A stretch of DNA of 64,000 bases from Candidatus Manganitrophus morganii (GCA_021651055.1 JAJHOH010000001.1:2170001-2234000), one strand, 5' to 3'; counted from the stretch's first letter, positions 50,501 to 59,042 are shown. Notes: generated from the letters alone by a model not told the origin. Made by a program: numbers and translations.

Positions 50501-51475
50501 GCTGAAGGTCCCCTTGAACAGCTCGCCGGAGAAGGAAGAGATCACGATCTTTCGATCCCGGTAGGAGATTTCCGAGAGGAGGGAGCCGATCTCGGTCCCT
50601 TCCGATGAAAGCTGTGGAAGGGCGATCTTCCCCGCGGCGGAGAGATTGGGATAGGCGCCGGTGAGGTGCCCCTGTACGATCGCCTCGCCGGAGAGTTTTC
50701 TTTCGGCGATGAGAGAAACGGGCGCCTCCTCCAGGGGAAAACGGAGGTCGATCTGAAGGTCGAGCCGATTGTCCTCTCCCGTATGGACCTTCCCTTCGGT
50801 CAGAAGGTGCGCCCGTCCCGAGAGAAGCGAGCCCTGCCGGATTTCGACCGCTCCGGGAGTCAAGGCGACCTTCGTCTCCAACCGGTCGATCGCTCTCTCC
50901 TCCTTCTCGGTTGAAAGCCGCCCCGTTTCCGCCGAGAGATCGATCTCGAATCGGGTCATTCTCAGATCGGGCCGGATCTCCGCCTCGATCTCCTGAAGCG
51001 AGAGGGAGCGGAGCAGGCCGGCTCCCTGATAAGAAAGCGATCCGTTTTTGATTCGAACGGTCCGAACGACGACCGCCGGAGGGCCTTCCTCCCGTTGCTC
51101 CCGCGAGGAGGAGGGGGGCTGAGAGAGTAACGCCGGCGTCAGCGCGATCGAGGGAGACTCGATCACGATCTGTCGGATGAAAAACGACTGGGTCAGCAGA
51201 GACCAAGGACTGAAGTAAACCCGAATCTCTTGGGCCGAAAAAGGGGAGACATCGCCGATGGGGCGGGCGGAGACCCCCTTGAGCACCACCGAGGCGGAGA
51301 GAGAACGAAGTTCGACCTCCCCGATTTGGATCGGGCGTCCCAGCAACCGCTCCAACCCCTTTTCGGCATAGGCCTTCGCCTTCTCTGAGAAGAGACCGCT
51401 TTGGAGGACAAGCTGAACGGTAAAAAACAAAAGGAAGAGGGTCGCGAAAAGAAAAAGGATCCACTTTTTTGACAA
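47561..51475 (-). CDS. tamB: TamB-like translocation and assembly module protein
   Basis: A 1304-residue inner-membrane-anchored AsmA-like protein that bridges the periplasm with the adjacent Omp85 protein. MSKKWILFLFATLFLLFFTV is the anchor, then PIQIGEVELRSLSASVVLKG and a long beta-rich body. The DUF490 part covers about the last 350 residues (GRIMVPRGLIYFRNNEFKVT; ETDILALLTFGVTTEEFAQR; RIQVDPFTGG) and the end is the amphipathic GGDVRFRFEFR. The start is TTG at 51475: AAGGAG lies 6 nt upstream and the anchor begins there. A GTG at 51541 in the same frame has no ribosome-binding site. It precedes bamA with overlap. Confidence 0.9.
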   Translation of the reverse strand: MSKKWILFLFATLFLLFFTVQLVLQSGLFSEKAKAYAEKGLERLLGRPIQIGEVELRSLSASVVLKGVSARPIGDVSPFSAQEIRVYFSPWSLLTQSFFIRQIVIESPSIALTPALLSQPPSSSREQREEGPPAVVVRTVRIKNGSLSYQGAGLLRSLSLQEIEAEIRPDLRMTRFEIDLSAETGRLSTEKEERAIDRLETKVALTPGAVEIRQGSLLSGRAHLLTEGKVHTGEDNRLDLQIDLRFPLEEAPVSLIAERKLSGEAIVQGHLTGAYPNLSAAGKIALPQLSSEGTEIGSLLSEISYRDRKIVISSFSGELFKGTFSGEAEGDFIKETPAFRASLQYGRLPLDKMRKLLLNLPSEVDRALEGIFLDGDFTLSGKGASPADWAGGGRLEAKRLPLFSPPFRAEAGRPEKLIALLQEGEIRWRWSESRLSVDQGELAFPNAEAIFHGNWSQQQGLSIEVAALSEEVQGLTRALDLPFTGALQIEGALSGKIDHPRIEGTVLLDRWTLQRKTMGTLISHFILQDRRLQLKEGSLESPPAAGKKASPAPYRFNGSIQWADPNEPMFDLQTKITAGDPQAVFDFFQLSIPLRTAATGTLSIKGSPQAFAVKGPLSLARGSLYGERFDRGRLDLTVTGKEALLRKISLERGPARVEGEGEIRFNGTYRMAVKGTDLPIHEIELIQARAPLLSGKMALEVAGEGSFKKPNLAIVASVQELRYADTEGDTGTVKANWDQGVIRLEGTFPKKNFSAKGEIQLTPSYPFSFQGRFAQLRIDPFIRQFFSTPLAGITLQMTGELEGGGQLAKMDQVNLTGTLTEIAADFGGYAVGNDGPIAVRSERGVFAFENARLKGENTALEFNGALTPLQSWDLFVKGEADLNLLTFFSRTITSGKGKATLDVRISDQWKSPRILGQLALQDGTVRTVLFPQSVHVSSLSVVFNERVLLLETFEGEMGRGRFQANGKADLAGFGVGPFGFLLEVADTRINLAKDLTATVDGELLFQREGSVQTLKGEMVVKRAIYDKRADLKSMAVEWVQKTEETFREETPLFGATKMNIHLYGQENIWVDNNIAKIPLEIDLFLKGSIDRPLLIGRIMVPRGLIYFRNNEFKVTSGSVEFLDPQKIDPRFDLKARTVVKMPDSKVSLDKEYAIDLGLTGNLSRFTLALSSSPPLSETDILALLTFGVTTEEFAQRQGGAASSEATSLILSELLEGAVPKTGVVDRIQVDPFTGGAKSSSGPRLTAEKRLLEDRLLVTYSATLDPSEEQLIRMIYELGKNVSLVGERDQDGQMGGDVRFRFEFR

Positions 51476-51553
51476 ACGGAGCTCCTTACATTGAAGCGAA
51501 TCCGAGGCGACGGAAGGGGGAGACCTTCCTGACCTCTTCACAAGGAGGGCGAA

Positions 51554-51985
51554 TCAGGGGTGGCGTTTTTTTTCTACCTCGACGAACTTCAAGCGCAGGG
51601 TGAAGAGGATCTGTCGAAGGAGATTTTCCTCATCCGGGGTCAGGTTCCCTTTGGTTTTCTCTTCGAGAAGGGTGATCAGATCAATCACTTGGCGTGCCGC
51701 CGGCAGCTCCACCGACCTCTCTCCGGTCGCGGGATTGGCCTCCTGTCCCAGGTGAATCAGCGCAGATGTTGCGAGAGAAAGAATGAATGAGGAAAAATGA
51801 ACCGGAAAAGAGCCCTCTGCTGGATGAATGTGTTCCTCCCGGCTCGGAGACGCTGCATGGGCCTCTTTGTCCGGAGCGGAGGCCGGTTTTTCCGTATGCT
51901 CTTTCTCCGGCCGCTTATCCTGGTCGGTCTCCTTCAAGTAAGCGCGGCGGTCTCTGATCTGAAACCCTTTTTCGTCCTCTTCCAT
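51554..51985 (-). CDS. DUF1844 protein
   Basis: A 143-residue cytoplasmic protein. The first 65 residues are charged and low in complexity; the rest is the DUF1844 domain: VHFSSFILSLATSALIHLGQ, ARQVIDLITLLEEKTKGNLT and ENLLRQILFTLRLKFVEVEK. The ATG at 51985 has GGAGGAG 3-5 nt upstream; a TTG-type start 10 codons earlier lacks one. First gene of the long envelope operon. Function is unknown. Confidence 0.85.
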   Translation of the reverse strand: MEEDEKGFQIRDRRAYLKETDQDKRPEKEHTEKPASAPDKEAHAASPSREEHIHPAEGSFPVHFSSFILSLATSALIHLGQEANPATGERSVELPAARQVIDLITLLEEKTKGNLTPDEENLLRQILFTLRLKFVEVEKKRHP

Positions 51986-52077
51986 CGGCTCCTCCCTCGC
52001 ACGATAAGTTAGCACAAACTTTTCCCCTTTTCAAGGCAAGGAAGAGGCCGGGACGACCCGTCGCGTCGCCCCGGCGC

Positions 52078-52107
52078 TTGACTTTTATCGCCGGTGCGGC
52101 ATAGACT
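52078..52107 (+). promoter_or_regulatory. Promoter of cbiE
   Basis: TTGACT (52078-52083), 18 bases, TAGACT (52102-52107), start near 52114, 23 bases before the ATG of cbiE. Confidence 0.45.
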
Positions 52108-52136
52108 ACCCTGCACCGAAGGGATGCGTCTTACAG

Positions 52137-52862
52137 ATGGGTGATCCGCTAAAAGAGAAAGTCCATGTTTTCGGCGTGGGGGAGGACGGCGTTCTCTCGA
52201 TGAATCTCAAAGCGATGCGGCTGCTTCAGGATGCCGAGTGGATCTTCGGCCCCGAGCGACTTTTGGCCTTCTTTCCCAATCACGATGCCAAGAAAATTCC
52301 GATTCAATCCGACCTCAAAAAAATCGCCGAGATGATTCAATCGAATCTCGGCCGGCGCCAAATGGCGGTCCTTGCCTCCGGGGATCCTAATTTTTACGGA
52401 ATCGCACAAGGGTTGGTAGCGCAGCTTGGGAAAGAGGCGGTGGAGATCCTCCCCAATGTCAGTGCCATGCAGTTGGCCTTCGCCCGGATCAAAGAGAGCT
52501 GGGAAGAGGCCTATCTCGGCTCGGTCCGGAACCGGCCGATCGAAGGGGTCATTGAACCGGTCCGGCATGCCGTTAAGGCGGGCATTTTGACCGACGCGGA
52601 AAATACCCCGGCCGCATTGGCCAAGGCGCTCCTGGCGCGGGGGATCGAGAACCGGACGGCCTATGTTTGCGAAAACCTGGGAGAGGGGGACGAGCGCGTC
52701 ACGGAATTGGATCTGAAGCAACTTCCCGGAAGGAACTCCTCCCCGCGCACGATCCTGATTCTTTTGGACCGCATAAAACAACCGTCGCAAAAACCGCCTC
52801 AGTCGGACACCGGCAAAGACGCGCTTTCCACTTCAAATCATGACGAAGAGGGGAGAATTTGA
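52137..52862 (+). CDS. cbiE: Precorrin-6Y C5,15-methyltransferase, CbiE subunit
   Basis: A 241-residue SAM-dependent tetrapyrrole methylase. The fold is recognised from VHVFGVGEDGVLSMNLKAMR, DAEWIFGPERLLAFFPNH, AVLASGDPNFYGIAQGLVAQ (GDP loop), ILPNVSAMQLAFARIKESWE and ARGIENRTAYVCENLGEGDE. In the cobalamin pathway CbiE methylates C5 (and C15 when fused to CbiT); here it is a stand-alone CbiE with a C-terminal 25-residue polar tail. No other cobalamin gene is in the window. Its TGA overlaps the ATG of the nitrilase-family gene. Confidence 0.88.
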   Translation: MGDPLKEKVHVFGVGEDGVLSMNLKAMRLLQDAEWIFGPERLLAFFPNHDAKKIPIQSDLKKIAEMIQSNLGRRQMAVLASGDPNFYGIAQGLVAQLGKEAVEILPNVSAMQLAFARIKESWEEAYLGSVRNRPIEGVIEPVRHAVKAGILTDAENTPAALAKALLARGIENRTAYVCENLGEGDERVTELDLKQLPGRNSSPRTILILLDRIKQPSQKPPQSDTGKDALSTSNHDEEGRI

Positions 52863-53851
52863 TGGACGGCGCTTTCTGTCAAAAGGAGCCCTCGATGGAA
52901 AATGGTCCCGAGCGTTTAACGATCGCCGCCATTCAGATGGCCTCGATTCCGTATCACGTCGAGGAAAACCTGAATAAGGCCGATCGGATGGTTCGGGAAG
53001 CGGCCTCGCGCGGCGCCCGCATCATTGTCTTACCGGAGCTGTTCAATACCGGATATTGCTATGATTGGAAGAACCTAAAGGTCGGGGAAGATCTCTCCGG
53101 CCGGACCGCCCGATGGTTTCGAAGTCTTGCAAAGGGATTAGGGATCTATCTGATCGGCGGAATGATCGAGCGGGACGGCGGCAATCATTACAACACCCTC
53201 TTGCTGACCAGTCCGCAAGGCCGTCTTGCCTCTTACCGGAAGCGCTGCCTTCCCCTTCAGGAGAAGTGCTATTTCACCAAAGGGGATGAGCCGTTGCTGG
53301 TCGAGACCCCCCTCGGCCGGATCGGCTTCGGGATCTGCGCCGATCTGCTCGATCAGAAGATCTGGGAGCGGTTTCGGAACAAGGTGAACCTTCTGATTGT
53401 TTCGTCGGCTTGGCCGGACTTCACCGCGGGTGGTTTTCTCTTCGCCAAAACGGCGGTCAATCGAAGCATCAGCCGGATGCCGGAGCTCCTTCCGAAGCGG
53501 CTGGCGGAATCGTTCGGGGTGCCGGTCGCCTATGCGGGCCTCTGCGGACCGTTTGATTCTCCTCTCCCCTTTCTCTATCCCTATGCGGTGCGGAGCCGGT
53601 TCGTCGGGTATTCGGCGGTTTATGACCGGGGAGGAATCCCGGTGTCGGTCCTGAAGGGAGCGGAGGGGGTGGCGATCGGAGGGGTTGTCACCGAACCGCT
53701 GCCGGCGGAGAAGCGGTATGCCGTCGATACGGCGGTGCGGATGATGGCCCGGCTTGATCGGGTGTTTCTGACGATCCCCTGCCGCGTCTACCGGATGTTG
53801 AACCGCTCCAAGAGCGAAGAGGCTTGGAGAGGAATGCAGCCCTCCCCGTAA
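52862..53851 (+). CDS. Carbon-nitrogen hydrolase (nitrilase superfamily)
   Basis: A 329-residue amidase-type enzyme. Catalytic triad: Glu in IIVLPELFNTGYCYD, Lys in YRKRCLPLQEKCYFTKGD, Cys in RIGFGICADLL. N-terminal LTIAAIQMASIPYHVEENLN is the family start. The length exceeds the usual 260-300 because of about 12 extra N-terminal and a C-terminal extension (RVFLTIPCRVYRMLNRSKSE). ATG at 52862 has GGGGAG 6 nt upstream and overlaps the cbiE stop; a later Met (52895) also fits. Physiological amide or nitrile is unknown. Confidence 0.88.
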   Translation: MDGAFCQKEPSMENGPERLTIAAIQMASIPYHVEENLNKADRMVREAASRGARIIVLPELFNTGYCYDWKNLKVGEDLSGRTARWFRSLAKGLGIYLIGGMIERDGGNHYNTLLLTSPQGRLASYRKRCLPLQEKCYFTKGDEPLLVETPLGRIGFGICADLLDQKIWERFRNKVNLLIVSSAWPDFTAGGFLFAKTAVNRSISRMPELLPKRLAESFGVPVAYAGLCGPFDSPLPFLYPYAVRSRFVGYSAVYDRGGIPVSVLKGAEGVAIGGVVTEPLPAEKRYAVDTAVRMMARLDRVFLTIPCRVYRMLNRSKSEEAWRGMQPSP

Positions 53852-53906
53852 GAAGCCGGCGCCACGGATTGTTTCACTCGGCGGCCGAATGATCAGGAGA
53901 GACATC

Positions 53907-54464
53907 ATGTCATCGTTTCAAGTTCGGTGGGTTCGATTTTTCCTCGTCGGGTTGAGTCTTCTGTTCGCAAGCGAGACGGCGACGGGGGACGAGTCCGGGC
54001 GAGACGGGAATTTGGAGATTTATATCCATGCCGATAAACCGATCTACAAATTCGGCGAGCCGATCCGCCTCACGATCCGGCTTAAGAACAACACGACCCG
54101 CCCCCTGGTCGTCAACCAGCGGCTTGATCCGTTCAGCGATCTTCAGTGGGAGCTTTTTGCCGAGCCGCACGGATTCCTGCAGACTAAAACCAATCCGCCG
54201 AAGCCGTTGACCGTCGACGACTTTATTGAATTGAAACCGGAGGAGGAGATTCGAAAGAAACTCCCGCCCCTCTCCGAGCTGACCCCCCATCCGCTGAAGC
54301 GAGGGCTCTATGGGCTTCGCCTCACCTATGCCAACAAAGAAAAGCCGGCGGGGGTCGAGAAGAAGGGGAAAGATATCTGGACCGGTGAAATTATCACCAA
54401 TCGCCTCTCCATCCAGATCCGAAGCAGCGAGAAGGCATCCTTTCAACCTTTCCCCCCCCGATAG
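53907..54464 (+). CDS. Secreted protein with Ig-like fold, unknown function
   Basis: A 185-residue exported protein. Signal peptide: VRWVRFFLVGLSLLFASETA (about residues 6-25). The body (NLEIYIHADKPIYKFGEPIR; LTIRLKNNTTRPLVVNQRL; GLYGLRLTYANKEK) looks like an immunoglobulin-type beta-sandwich as in BsuPI-like or macroglobulin domains. The ATG at 53907 has AGGAGA 6 nt upstream and is preferred over the ATG at 53889. It stands 55 bases after the hydrolase gene. Function is not recognised. Confidence 0.65.
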   Translation: MSSFQVRWVRFFLVGLSLLFASETATGDESGRDGNLEIYIHADKPIYKFGEPIRLTIRLKNNTTRPLVVNQRLDPFSDLQWELFAEPHGFLQTKTNPPKPLTVDDFIELKPEEEIRKKLPPLSELTPHPLKRGLYGLRLTYANKEKPAGVEKKGKDIWTGEIITNRLSIQIRSSEKASFQPFPPR

Positions 54465-54540
54465 ATCCATCGCTCCGGAAGAATCCTTGTAAACGCCCCC
54501 CTTTTGTCATTCCAGGTTTGTCCTCTCGAATTGCCAAAAA

Positions 54541-54568
54541 TTGCCAATCCGGAATCTTTTGCTATACT
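54541..54568 (+). promoter_or_regulatory. Promoter of outer-membrane protein gene
   Basis: TTGCCA (54541-54546), 16 bases, TATACT (54563-54568), start near 54575 and a leader of about 80 bases before the ATG at 54655. Confidence 0.5.
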
Positions 54569-54654
54569 TGAGTGCCATGTTGACCATTCCTTGATGGGAT
54601 GGGAAGCGAGTCCTTTCGATCCATTCCTGTTATCAATCTTCTTTGGAGGAAGAC

Positions 54655-55581
54655 ATGGCGCGACGGAGAGAGATCCGAAACCGGTTATTTGCTTATCTCG
54701 TCCTGATCATCTGGGTTGGCATGCTCACGTTCGGATCATCGCGGCAAGCGCTTGCGCAGCTCGGGGCGATCGGCGGGATCGGGGGGATCTCGGGAGGGGA
54801 GACCAATGAGGCTTCCCCGCTCTTTACGATGACCGGGAGTCCCAGCTTCAACGAGGGGGAAGGAAACCTCAGCTTCGCTTATCAGAACACCCGGATCACA
54901 CGGTTCGAGGGAGATAAAATTGAAGACCAATTCGGCCCCGACTTCGCAGCCGAATTGGTCTCAAAGGTTTTCCTGGTCGGTTACGGCGTAACCGATCGAT
55001 TTTCGGTGGCGGCCGTTTTCTCTCAAGATACCAATCGATTCCACATTGGTCTGGATAGCGATCTTTTTCCGGACAAAAAAGAGACCGGGGGTCTTGCGAA
55101 CCCTTCCTTCTCAGCGAAGTACACGCTGATTCGTAATCCCAACATTTCCGTCCGCGGTACTCTGGGTCTTCCATCGGGTTATGAGGCAGGGTCTGAGAAT
55201 CCCGTTGTGGCGCTTGACTTTGCTTATTCCGTCTCTCTTTGGGGAATGACAGATCTCCATGTTCAGGCAGGTTATCAATATACCTTCAAGGACAGGTTTG
55301 ACGTCGATCCGACCGACCTTCTCGTCGTGAATACCGCCTTGGCCCGCTCCTTCGGTGAGAACTTCACCTTTTTTACGGAGCTGACCTACCGACAGGGGGG
55401 AGGCTCTTTTGATTCCGAAAACGACACCCCTACACAGAAGAGCGTCGATGTCATTCCCGGATTCAAAGTGGAGTTTCAAGAGAAGTTCCTCTTCTCCACC
55501 GCGGCTCGGATTGCTCTGATCAACGATTTCACGCTGGGTTATGATTACTCTTATTTAATCCTCCTGAGTTATCTGTTTTAA
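54655..55581 (+). CDS. Outer-membrane beta-barrel protein
   Basis: A 308-residue exported protein. Signal peptide within MARRREIRNRLFAYLVLIIW and GMLTFGSSRQALAQ. After a Gly/Ile-rich stretch, alternating amphipathic strands dominate (FSVAAVFSQDTNRFHIGLDS; NISVRGTLGLPSGYEAGSEN; MTDLHVQAGYQYTF), ending in YDYSYLILLSYLF with terminal Phe, the barrel assembly signal. It resembles the MetA-pathway transporter-like barrels (DUF3187-like or similar); exact family is uncertain. The ATG at 54655 has GGAGGA 4-5 nt upstream. An upstream in-frame TTG (54643) is discounted. Regulated by its own promoter. Confidence 0.75.
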   Translation: MARRREIRNRLFAYLVLIIWVGMLTFGSSRQALAQLGAIGGIGGISGGETNEASPLFTMTGSPSFNEGEGNLSFAYQNTRITRFEGDKIEDQFGPDFAAELVSKVFLVGYGVTDRFSVAAVFSQDTNRFHIGLDSDLFPDKKETGGLANPSFSAKYTLIRNPNISVRGTLGLPSGYEAGSENPVVALDFAYSVSLWGMTDLHVQAGYQYTFKDRFDVDPTDLLVVNTALARSFGENFTFFTELTYRQGGGSFDSENDTPTQKSVDVIPGFKVEFQEKFLFSTAARIALINDFTLGYDYSYLILLSYLF

Positions 55582-55684
55582 GCCTTTACGGAGAGGGACA
55601 GTTGATGACCCTGCGGTCTCCTCGTCCGGCGCGCTCCCGGAAAATTCGGTTTCTCACCGCGTTCTTTTTACCAGGTAGGTTCGG

Positions 55685-57085
55685 ATGAAGCTTTTTCCTC
55701 TCCAGATCGGTCTTCGGCTGAAACTCACCCTTCCGGTTGTCTTTCTCATTCTGGTCATTATGTTTTCGATCTCTTTTCTCTTCGGCCTGCGCCATGAGCA
55801 AACCTTGAGAAGCGAGATGAAAAGGCGGGCGGTGAGGATCGCGCAGACGGCCGGAACAATGAGCCTGATTCCCCTTCCCGGGGTTCCCTCTTGGACGCTC
55901 TCTAAAAGTTTTGTCCCCCTCGTTCCCCAACTCGACCCGAATGTGCTTTACATCGTTGTCTTCGACGAGCTTGGGAAGGTGCAGGCCGCTTCGATCAATC
56001 AGTCCCTGCTGAAAGGATTATTAAAACAAGAAGAGATTGCGTCTGCTGAAAAAGAGTTAATCTCGGAAGTGACCGACGCGCGGGCGATCAAGGAGGAGCG
56101 TTCGGGTCCATCCCGATGGGGATCCCTTCTTCCGGTGGAGGTTGGGCTTCAGCCCGACGGGCGGGGAAAGGTTGTCGTCGGCTTTTCCCTCGAAGAAGTG
56201 GAGCGGGAGGTCTCTTCTTCGAGGCGGACGGCGCTCGGCCTGACCCTCGGTTTCGTCGTCCTGGGGGGGGTGGTGGCGGTGGCGGTCGCTTCGTCGATTA
56301 CACAGCCGATCCAGGTGCTGGTTCGAGGGATGGAGGAAGTTCGCAAGGGGAACCTCGCGGCGGATGTTGAAATCCCGAATAAAGATGAGATCGGCGCGTT
56401 GGCCAACTCATTTAATTTCATGATCGCCGGACTGCGGGAGCGGGACAGAATTAAAGGGACCTTTCAACGGTTTGTTTCTTCCCAGGTTGCGGAAAAGGTG
56501 CTGGGGGCCAAGGATATCGTCCTGACCGGGGAGCGCCGGCGCGCCAGCATTCTCTTCGCCGATATTCGGGGTTTTACCTCGATGTCGGAACGGCTGGCGC
56601 CGGAAGAGATCGTCAGCATGCTCAATGAGTATTTCACGGTGATGGTCGACATCATCATTACCCATGAAGGGAATCTCGATAAGTTTATCGGGGATGCGAT
56701 GATGGCGATTTTCGGCGCGCCGCTGCGTCACCCGGATGATCCACTCCGGGCGGTGCGGACCGCCGTCGATATGCAGCGGGCCCTGCTGGAGTTGAATGAA
56801 GAGCGGGATCGGCGGGGGGCGGAGGCGATTTATATCGGCATCGGAATCGCGACGGGAGATGTGGTCGCGGGAAACATCGGCTCCGAGAAGCGGATGGAGT
56901 ATTCGGTCATCGGGGATGAGGTCAATCTCGCCGCCCGAATCCAATCGAAGAGCGGAAAGCAAAAGATCCTCATCTGCCCGGAAACGTTCAAGGCGGTCCA
57001 AGGGGAGATGAAAACGATCCCGCTTGAGCCGGTCATGCTCAAAGGGAAGAGCCATCCGGTTCAAATCTATGAAGTGGTTTATTAA
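55685..57085 (+). CDS. Membrane adenylate cyclase, class III, with HAMP
   Basis: A 466-residue signalling enzyme. A helix near the N-terminus (LTLPVVFLILVIMFSISFLF) and one near 185-205 (LGLTLGFVVLGGVVAVAVAS) enclose a periplasmic sensor of about 145 residues. HAMP follows (SITQPIQVLVRGMEEVRKGN), then the cyclase domain from about 285: ILFADIRGFTSMSERLAPEE (first metal Asp), GNLDKFIGDAMMAIFGAP (Lys for adenine, second metal Asp), YSVIGDEVNLAARIQSKSGK (Asp for adenine, Arg for transition state). The Lys/Asp pair predicts ATP, not GTP. ATG at 55685 with AGGTAGG nearby. Confidence 0.92.
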   Translation: MKLFPLQIGLRLKLTLPVVFLILVIMFSISFLFGLRHEQTLRSEMKRRAVRIAQTAGTMSLIPLPGVPSWTLSKSFVPLVPQLDPNVLYIVVFDELGKVQAASINQSLLKGLLKQEEIASAEKELISEVTDARAIKEERSGPSRWGSLLPVEVGLQPDGRGKVVVGFSLEEVEREVSSSRRTALGLTLGFVVLGGVVAVAVASSITQPIQVLVRGMEEVRKGNLAADVEIPNKDEIGALANSFNFMIAGLRERDRIKGTFQRFVSSQVAEKVLGAKDIVLTGERRRASILFADIRGFTSMSERLAPEEIVSMLNEYFTVMVDIIITHEGNLDKFIGDAMMAIFGAPLRHPDDPLRAVRTAVDMQRALLELNEERDRRGAEAIYIGIGIATGDVVAGNIGSEKRMEYSVIGDEVNLAARIQSKSGKQKILICPETFKAVQGEMKTIPLEPVMLKGKSHPVQIYEVVY

Positions 57086-57127
57086 TCGGACCGGTTTGTG
57101 TGAGGATTTGGGGAAAGACGAGACGGT

Positions 57128-58117
57128 TTATTTCTTCCGCTTCAGGACCGACTCGACCGCTTGGACGATGTGTTTCGCGGTCAAGCCGTATTTCTCCATC
57201 AGCTCCGTCGGGGTGCCGGATTCCGCATAGGTGTCGGCGATTCCGACCGAGGCCATCGGCACCGGATGGTGCTCTGCGACCACCTGAGCGACGCGGCTTG
57301 CGACCCCTCCCGAGAGAAGATGCTCCTCCGCCGTGACGATCGCGCCGGTTTCCTCGGCGGCGGCGATAACGGCAGCCTCATCGATCGGCTTGAGGGTATG
57401 CAGGTCGAGCACGGCGACAGAGATCCCCCGCTCCCGGCAGATGTCGGAAGCGACCAACGCCTCCCACACCAGAAGCCCATTGGCGATAATCGTCACATCC
57501 TCTCCTGCGACAATCTTGTTGGCGCGTCCCAACTGAAAATGTTCTGATCCGGTGTAGAGAATCGGCGCCTTCGGCCGTCCGGTCCGGATGTAGACCGGGC
57601 CGACATGTTCCGCCGCCAGCCGGACGAGCGCTCTGCAGGAGATCTCATCCGCCGGCGAGAGGACGGTAAATTTCGGCAGGGCGCAGGCAAGGGCGAAATC
57701 TTCGACGCTCTGCTGCGATGCGCCGTCTTCTCCCAAGCTGATCCCGCCGTGGGAGCCGACGATTTTCACATTCAACGAGGGATTCGCGACCGACATCCGG
57801 AGTTGATCGAACGACTTGCAGAGAAGGAAGGAAGCGAAGCTAGAAGCGAAAGGGATTTTCCCGCAGGAGGCGAGTCCCGCCGCCACGGAGACCATGTTCG
57901 CTTCGGCGATGCCGCAGTTGAAGAAGCGGTCGGGAAAGGCTTTTCCGAAGAGACCGCTCTTGGTTGATTTTGAAAGGTCGGCATCGACCGCCACGATCCG
58001 GGGATCGGCCTTGCCGAGCTCTACCAGCACCTGACCGTAGGCGTCGCGCGTTGCGAGGCCGAGCTTTTTCTCACGCTGGACGGCTGATTTCATTTCGGAA
58101 GGACTCTTGGCATTCAT
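57128..58117 (-). CDS. Transketolase, C-terminal half
   Basis: A 329-residue pyrimidine-binding and C-terminal subunit of a split transketolase. LATRDAYGQVLVELGKADPR starts the domain; IVAVDADLSKSTKSGLF, FFNCGIAEANMVSVAAGLAS (catalytic Glu), VGSHGGISLGEDGASQQSVE and VLDLHTLKPIDEAAVIAAAE follow. It works with the N-terminal subunit upstream, forming TPP sites at the interface. Stop faces the adenylate cyclase gene; start overlaps the partner stop by four bases. A 1-deoxy-xylulose-5-phosphate synthase fragment is less likely on motif order. Confidence 0.92.
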   Translation of the reverse strand: MNAKSPSEMKSAVQREKKLGLATRDAYGQVLVELGKADPRIVAVDADLSKSTKSGLFGKAFPDRFFNCGIAEANMVSVAAGLASCGKIPFASSFASFLLCKSFDQLRMSVANPSLNVKIVGSHGGISLGEDGASQQSVEDFALACALPKFTVLSPADEISCRALVRLAAEHVGPVYIRTGRPKAPILYTGSEHFQLGRANKIVAGEDVTIIANGLLVWEALVASDICRERGISVAVLDLHTLKPIDEAAVIAAAEETGAIVTAEEHLLSGGVASRVAQVVAEHHPVPMASVGIADTYAESGTPTELMEKYGLTAKHIVQAVESVLKRKK

Positions 58118-58935
58118 CGGTCGAGCTCCTTGAGGGAGGCCTGAAGCTGATCTGTGGTCGGCGCCACGCCATGGAATTCGAGATTGTTCTCCATGAAGGA
58201 GACCCCCTTTCCCTTGATGGTGCGGGCAAGGAGAAGCGTCGGTTTTCCGACGGTGCGTTGAGCCTCGTCGAAAGCGTTTAAGATTTGGCCGAAGTCATGT
58301 CCGTTGAAATCGATCACATGCCAGCCGAAGGCCCGCCATTTGTCCGCGAGCGGCTCGATGTCGAGGATCTCGGTCGTCCAACCGTCCAACTGCTGGCGAT
58401 TGCAATCGAGGATCACGGTCAGATGATCGATCTTGTAATGGGCGGCGAACATAGCGGCCTCCCAGACCTGTCCCTCGTTCGCTTCGCCGTCCCCCATCAA
58501 GACATAAACGCGATAATCTTTCCGGTCGAGCCGTCCCGCCAGCGCCATTCCCGCCCCGATCGAGACCCCCTGGCCCAGCGATCCAGTGGAGGCTTCAACG
58601 CCGGCGAGCTTTCCTTTTTCAGGGTGGCCCTGAAGGGGGCTGCCGAGCTTCCGGAGGGTTTTCAGCGCTTCAACCGGAAAATAACCGGTCCGCGCCAACG
58701 CTGCATAAAGGGCGGGGGCGCCGTGCCCCTTGCTCAGAATGAATCGATCGCGGTCTGCCCATTCCGGATCGGACGGTTTGTGGCGGAGGAGCTTAAAATA
58801 GAGGGCCGTGATCAGATCGGCCGCCGAGAGGGACCCTCCGGGATGTCCGGAGGCGGCGGCGGTGATCATCTCCACGATGTCTCGCCGAAGGAGCGTGGCT
58901 TTCTTTTGAAGCTGTTCGATCGTTCCGTTTTCCAT
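58114..58935 (-). CDS. Transketolase, N-terminal half
   Basis: A 273-residue TPP-binding subunit. GHPGGSLSAADLITALYFKL, DPEWADRDRFILSKGHGAPA, GSLGQGVSIGAGMAL, and the TPP motif GDGEANEGQVWEAAMFAAHY with LTVILDCNRQQLDGWT are classical. It transfers two-carbon ketol units in the pentose phosphate or Calvin cycle with the C-terminal subunit. Split transketolases are common in archaea and several bacterial phyla. Coupled to the C-half by an ATGA overlap. Confidence 0.93.
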   Translation of the reverse strand: MENGTIEQLQKKATLLRRDIVEMITAAASGHPGGSLSAADLITALYFKLLRHKPSDPEWADRDRFILSKGHGAPALYAALARTGYFPVEALKTLRKLGSPLQGHPEKGKLAGVEASTGSLGQGVSIGAGMALAGRLDRKDYRVYVLMGDGEANEGQVWEAAMFAAHYKIDHLTVILDCNRQQLDGWTTEILDIEPLADKWRAFGWHVIDFNGHDFGQILNAFDEAQRTVGKPTLLLARTIKGKGVSFMENNLEFHGVAPTTDQLQASLKELDR

Positions 58936-59042
58936 AAGCGGGGCTTAGGGTATCAGAAAGCATTTCCCAAGTCAACGCTATGATCGATCAAAGGGCGCAT
59001 CGTTTTTTCATTACTGATGACGGCGTTTTCATCGCGGATTGC

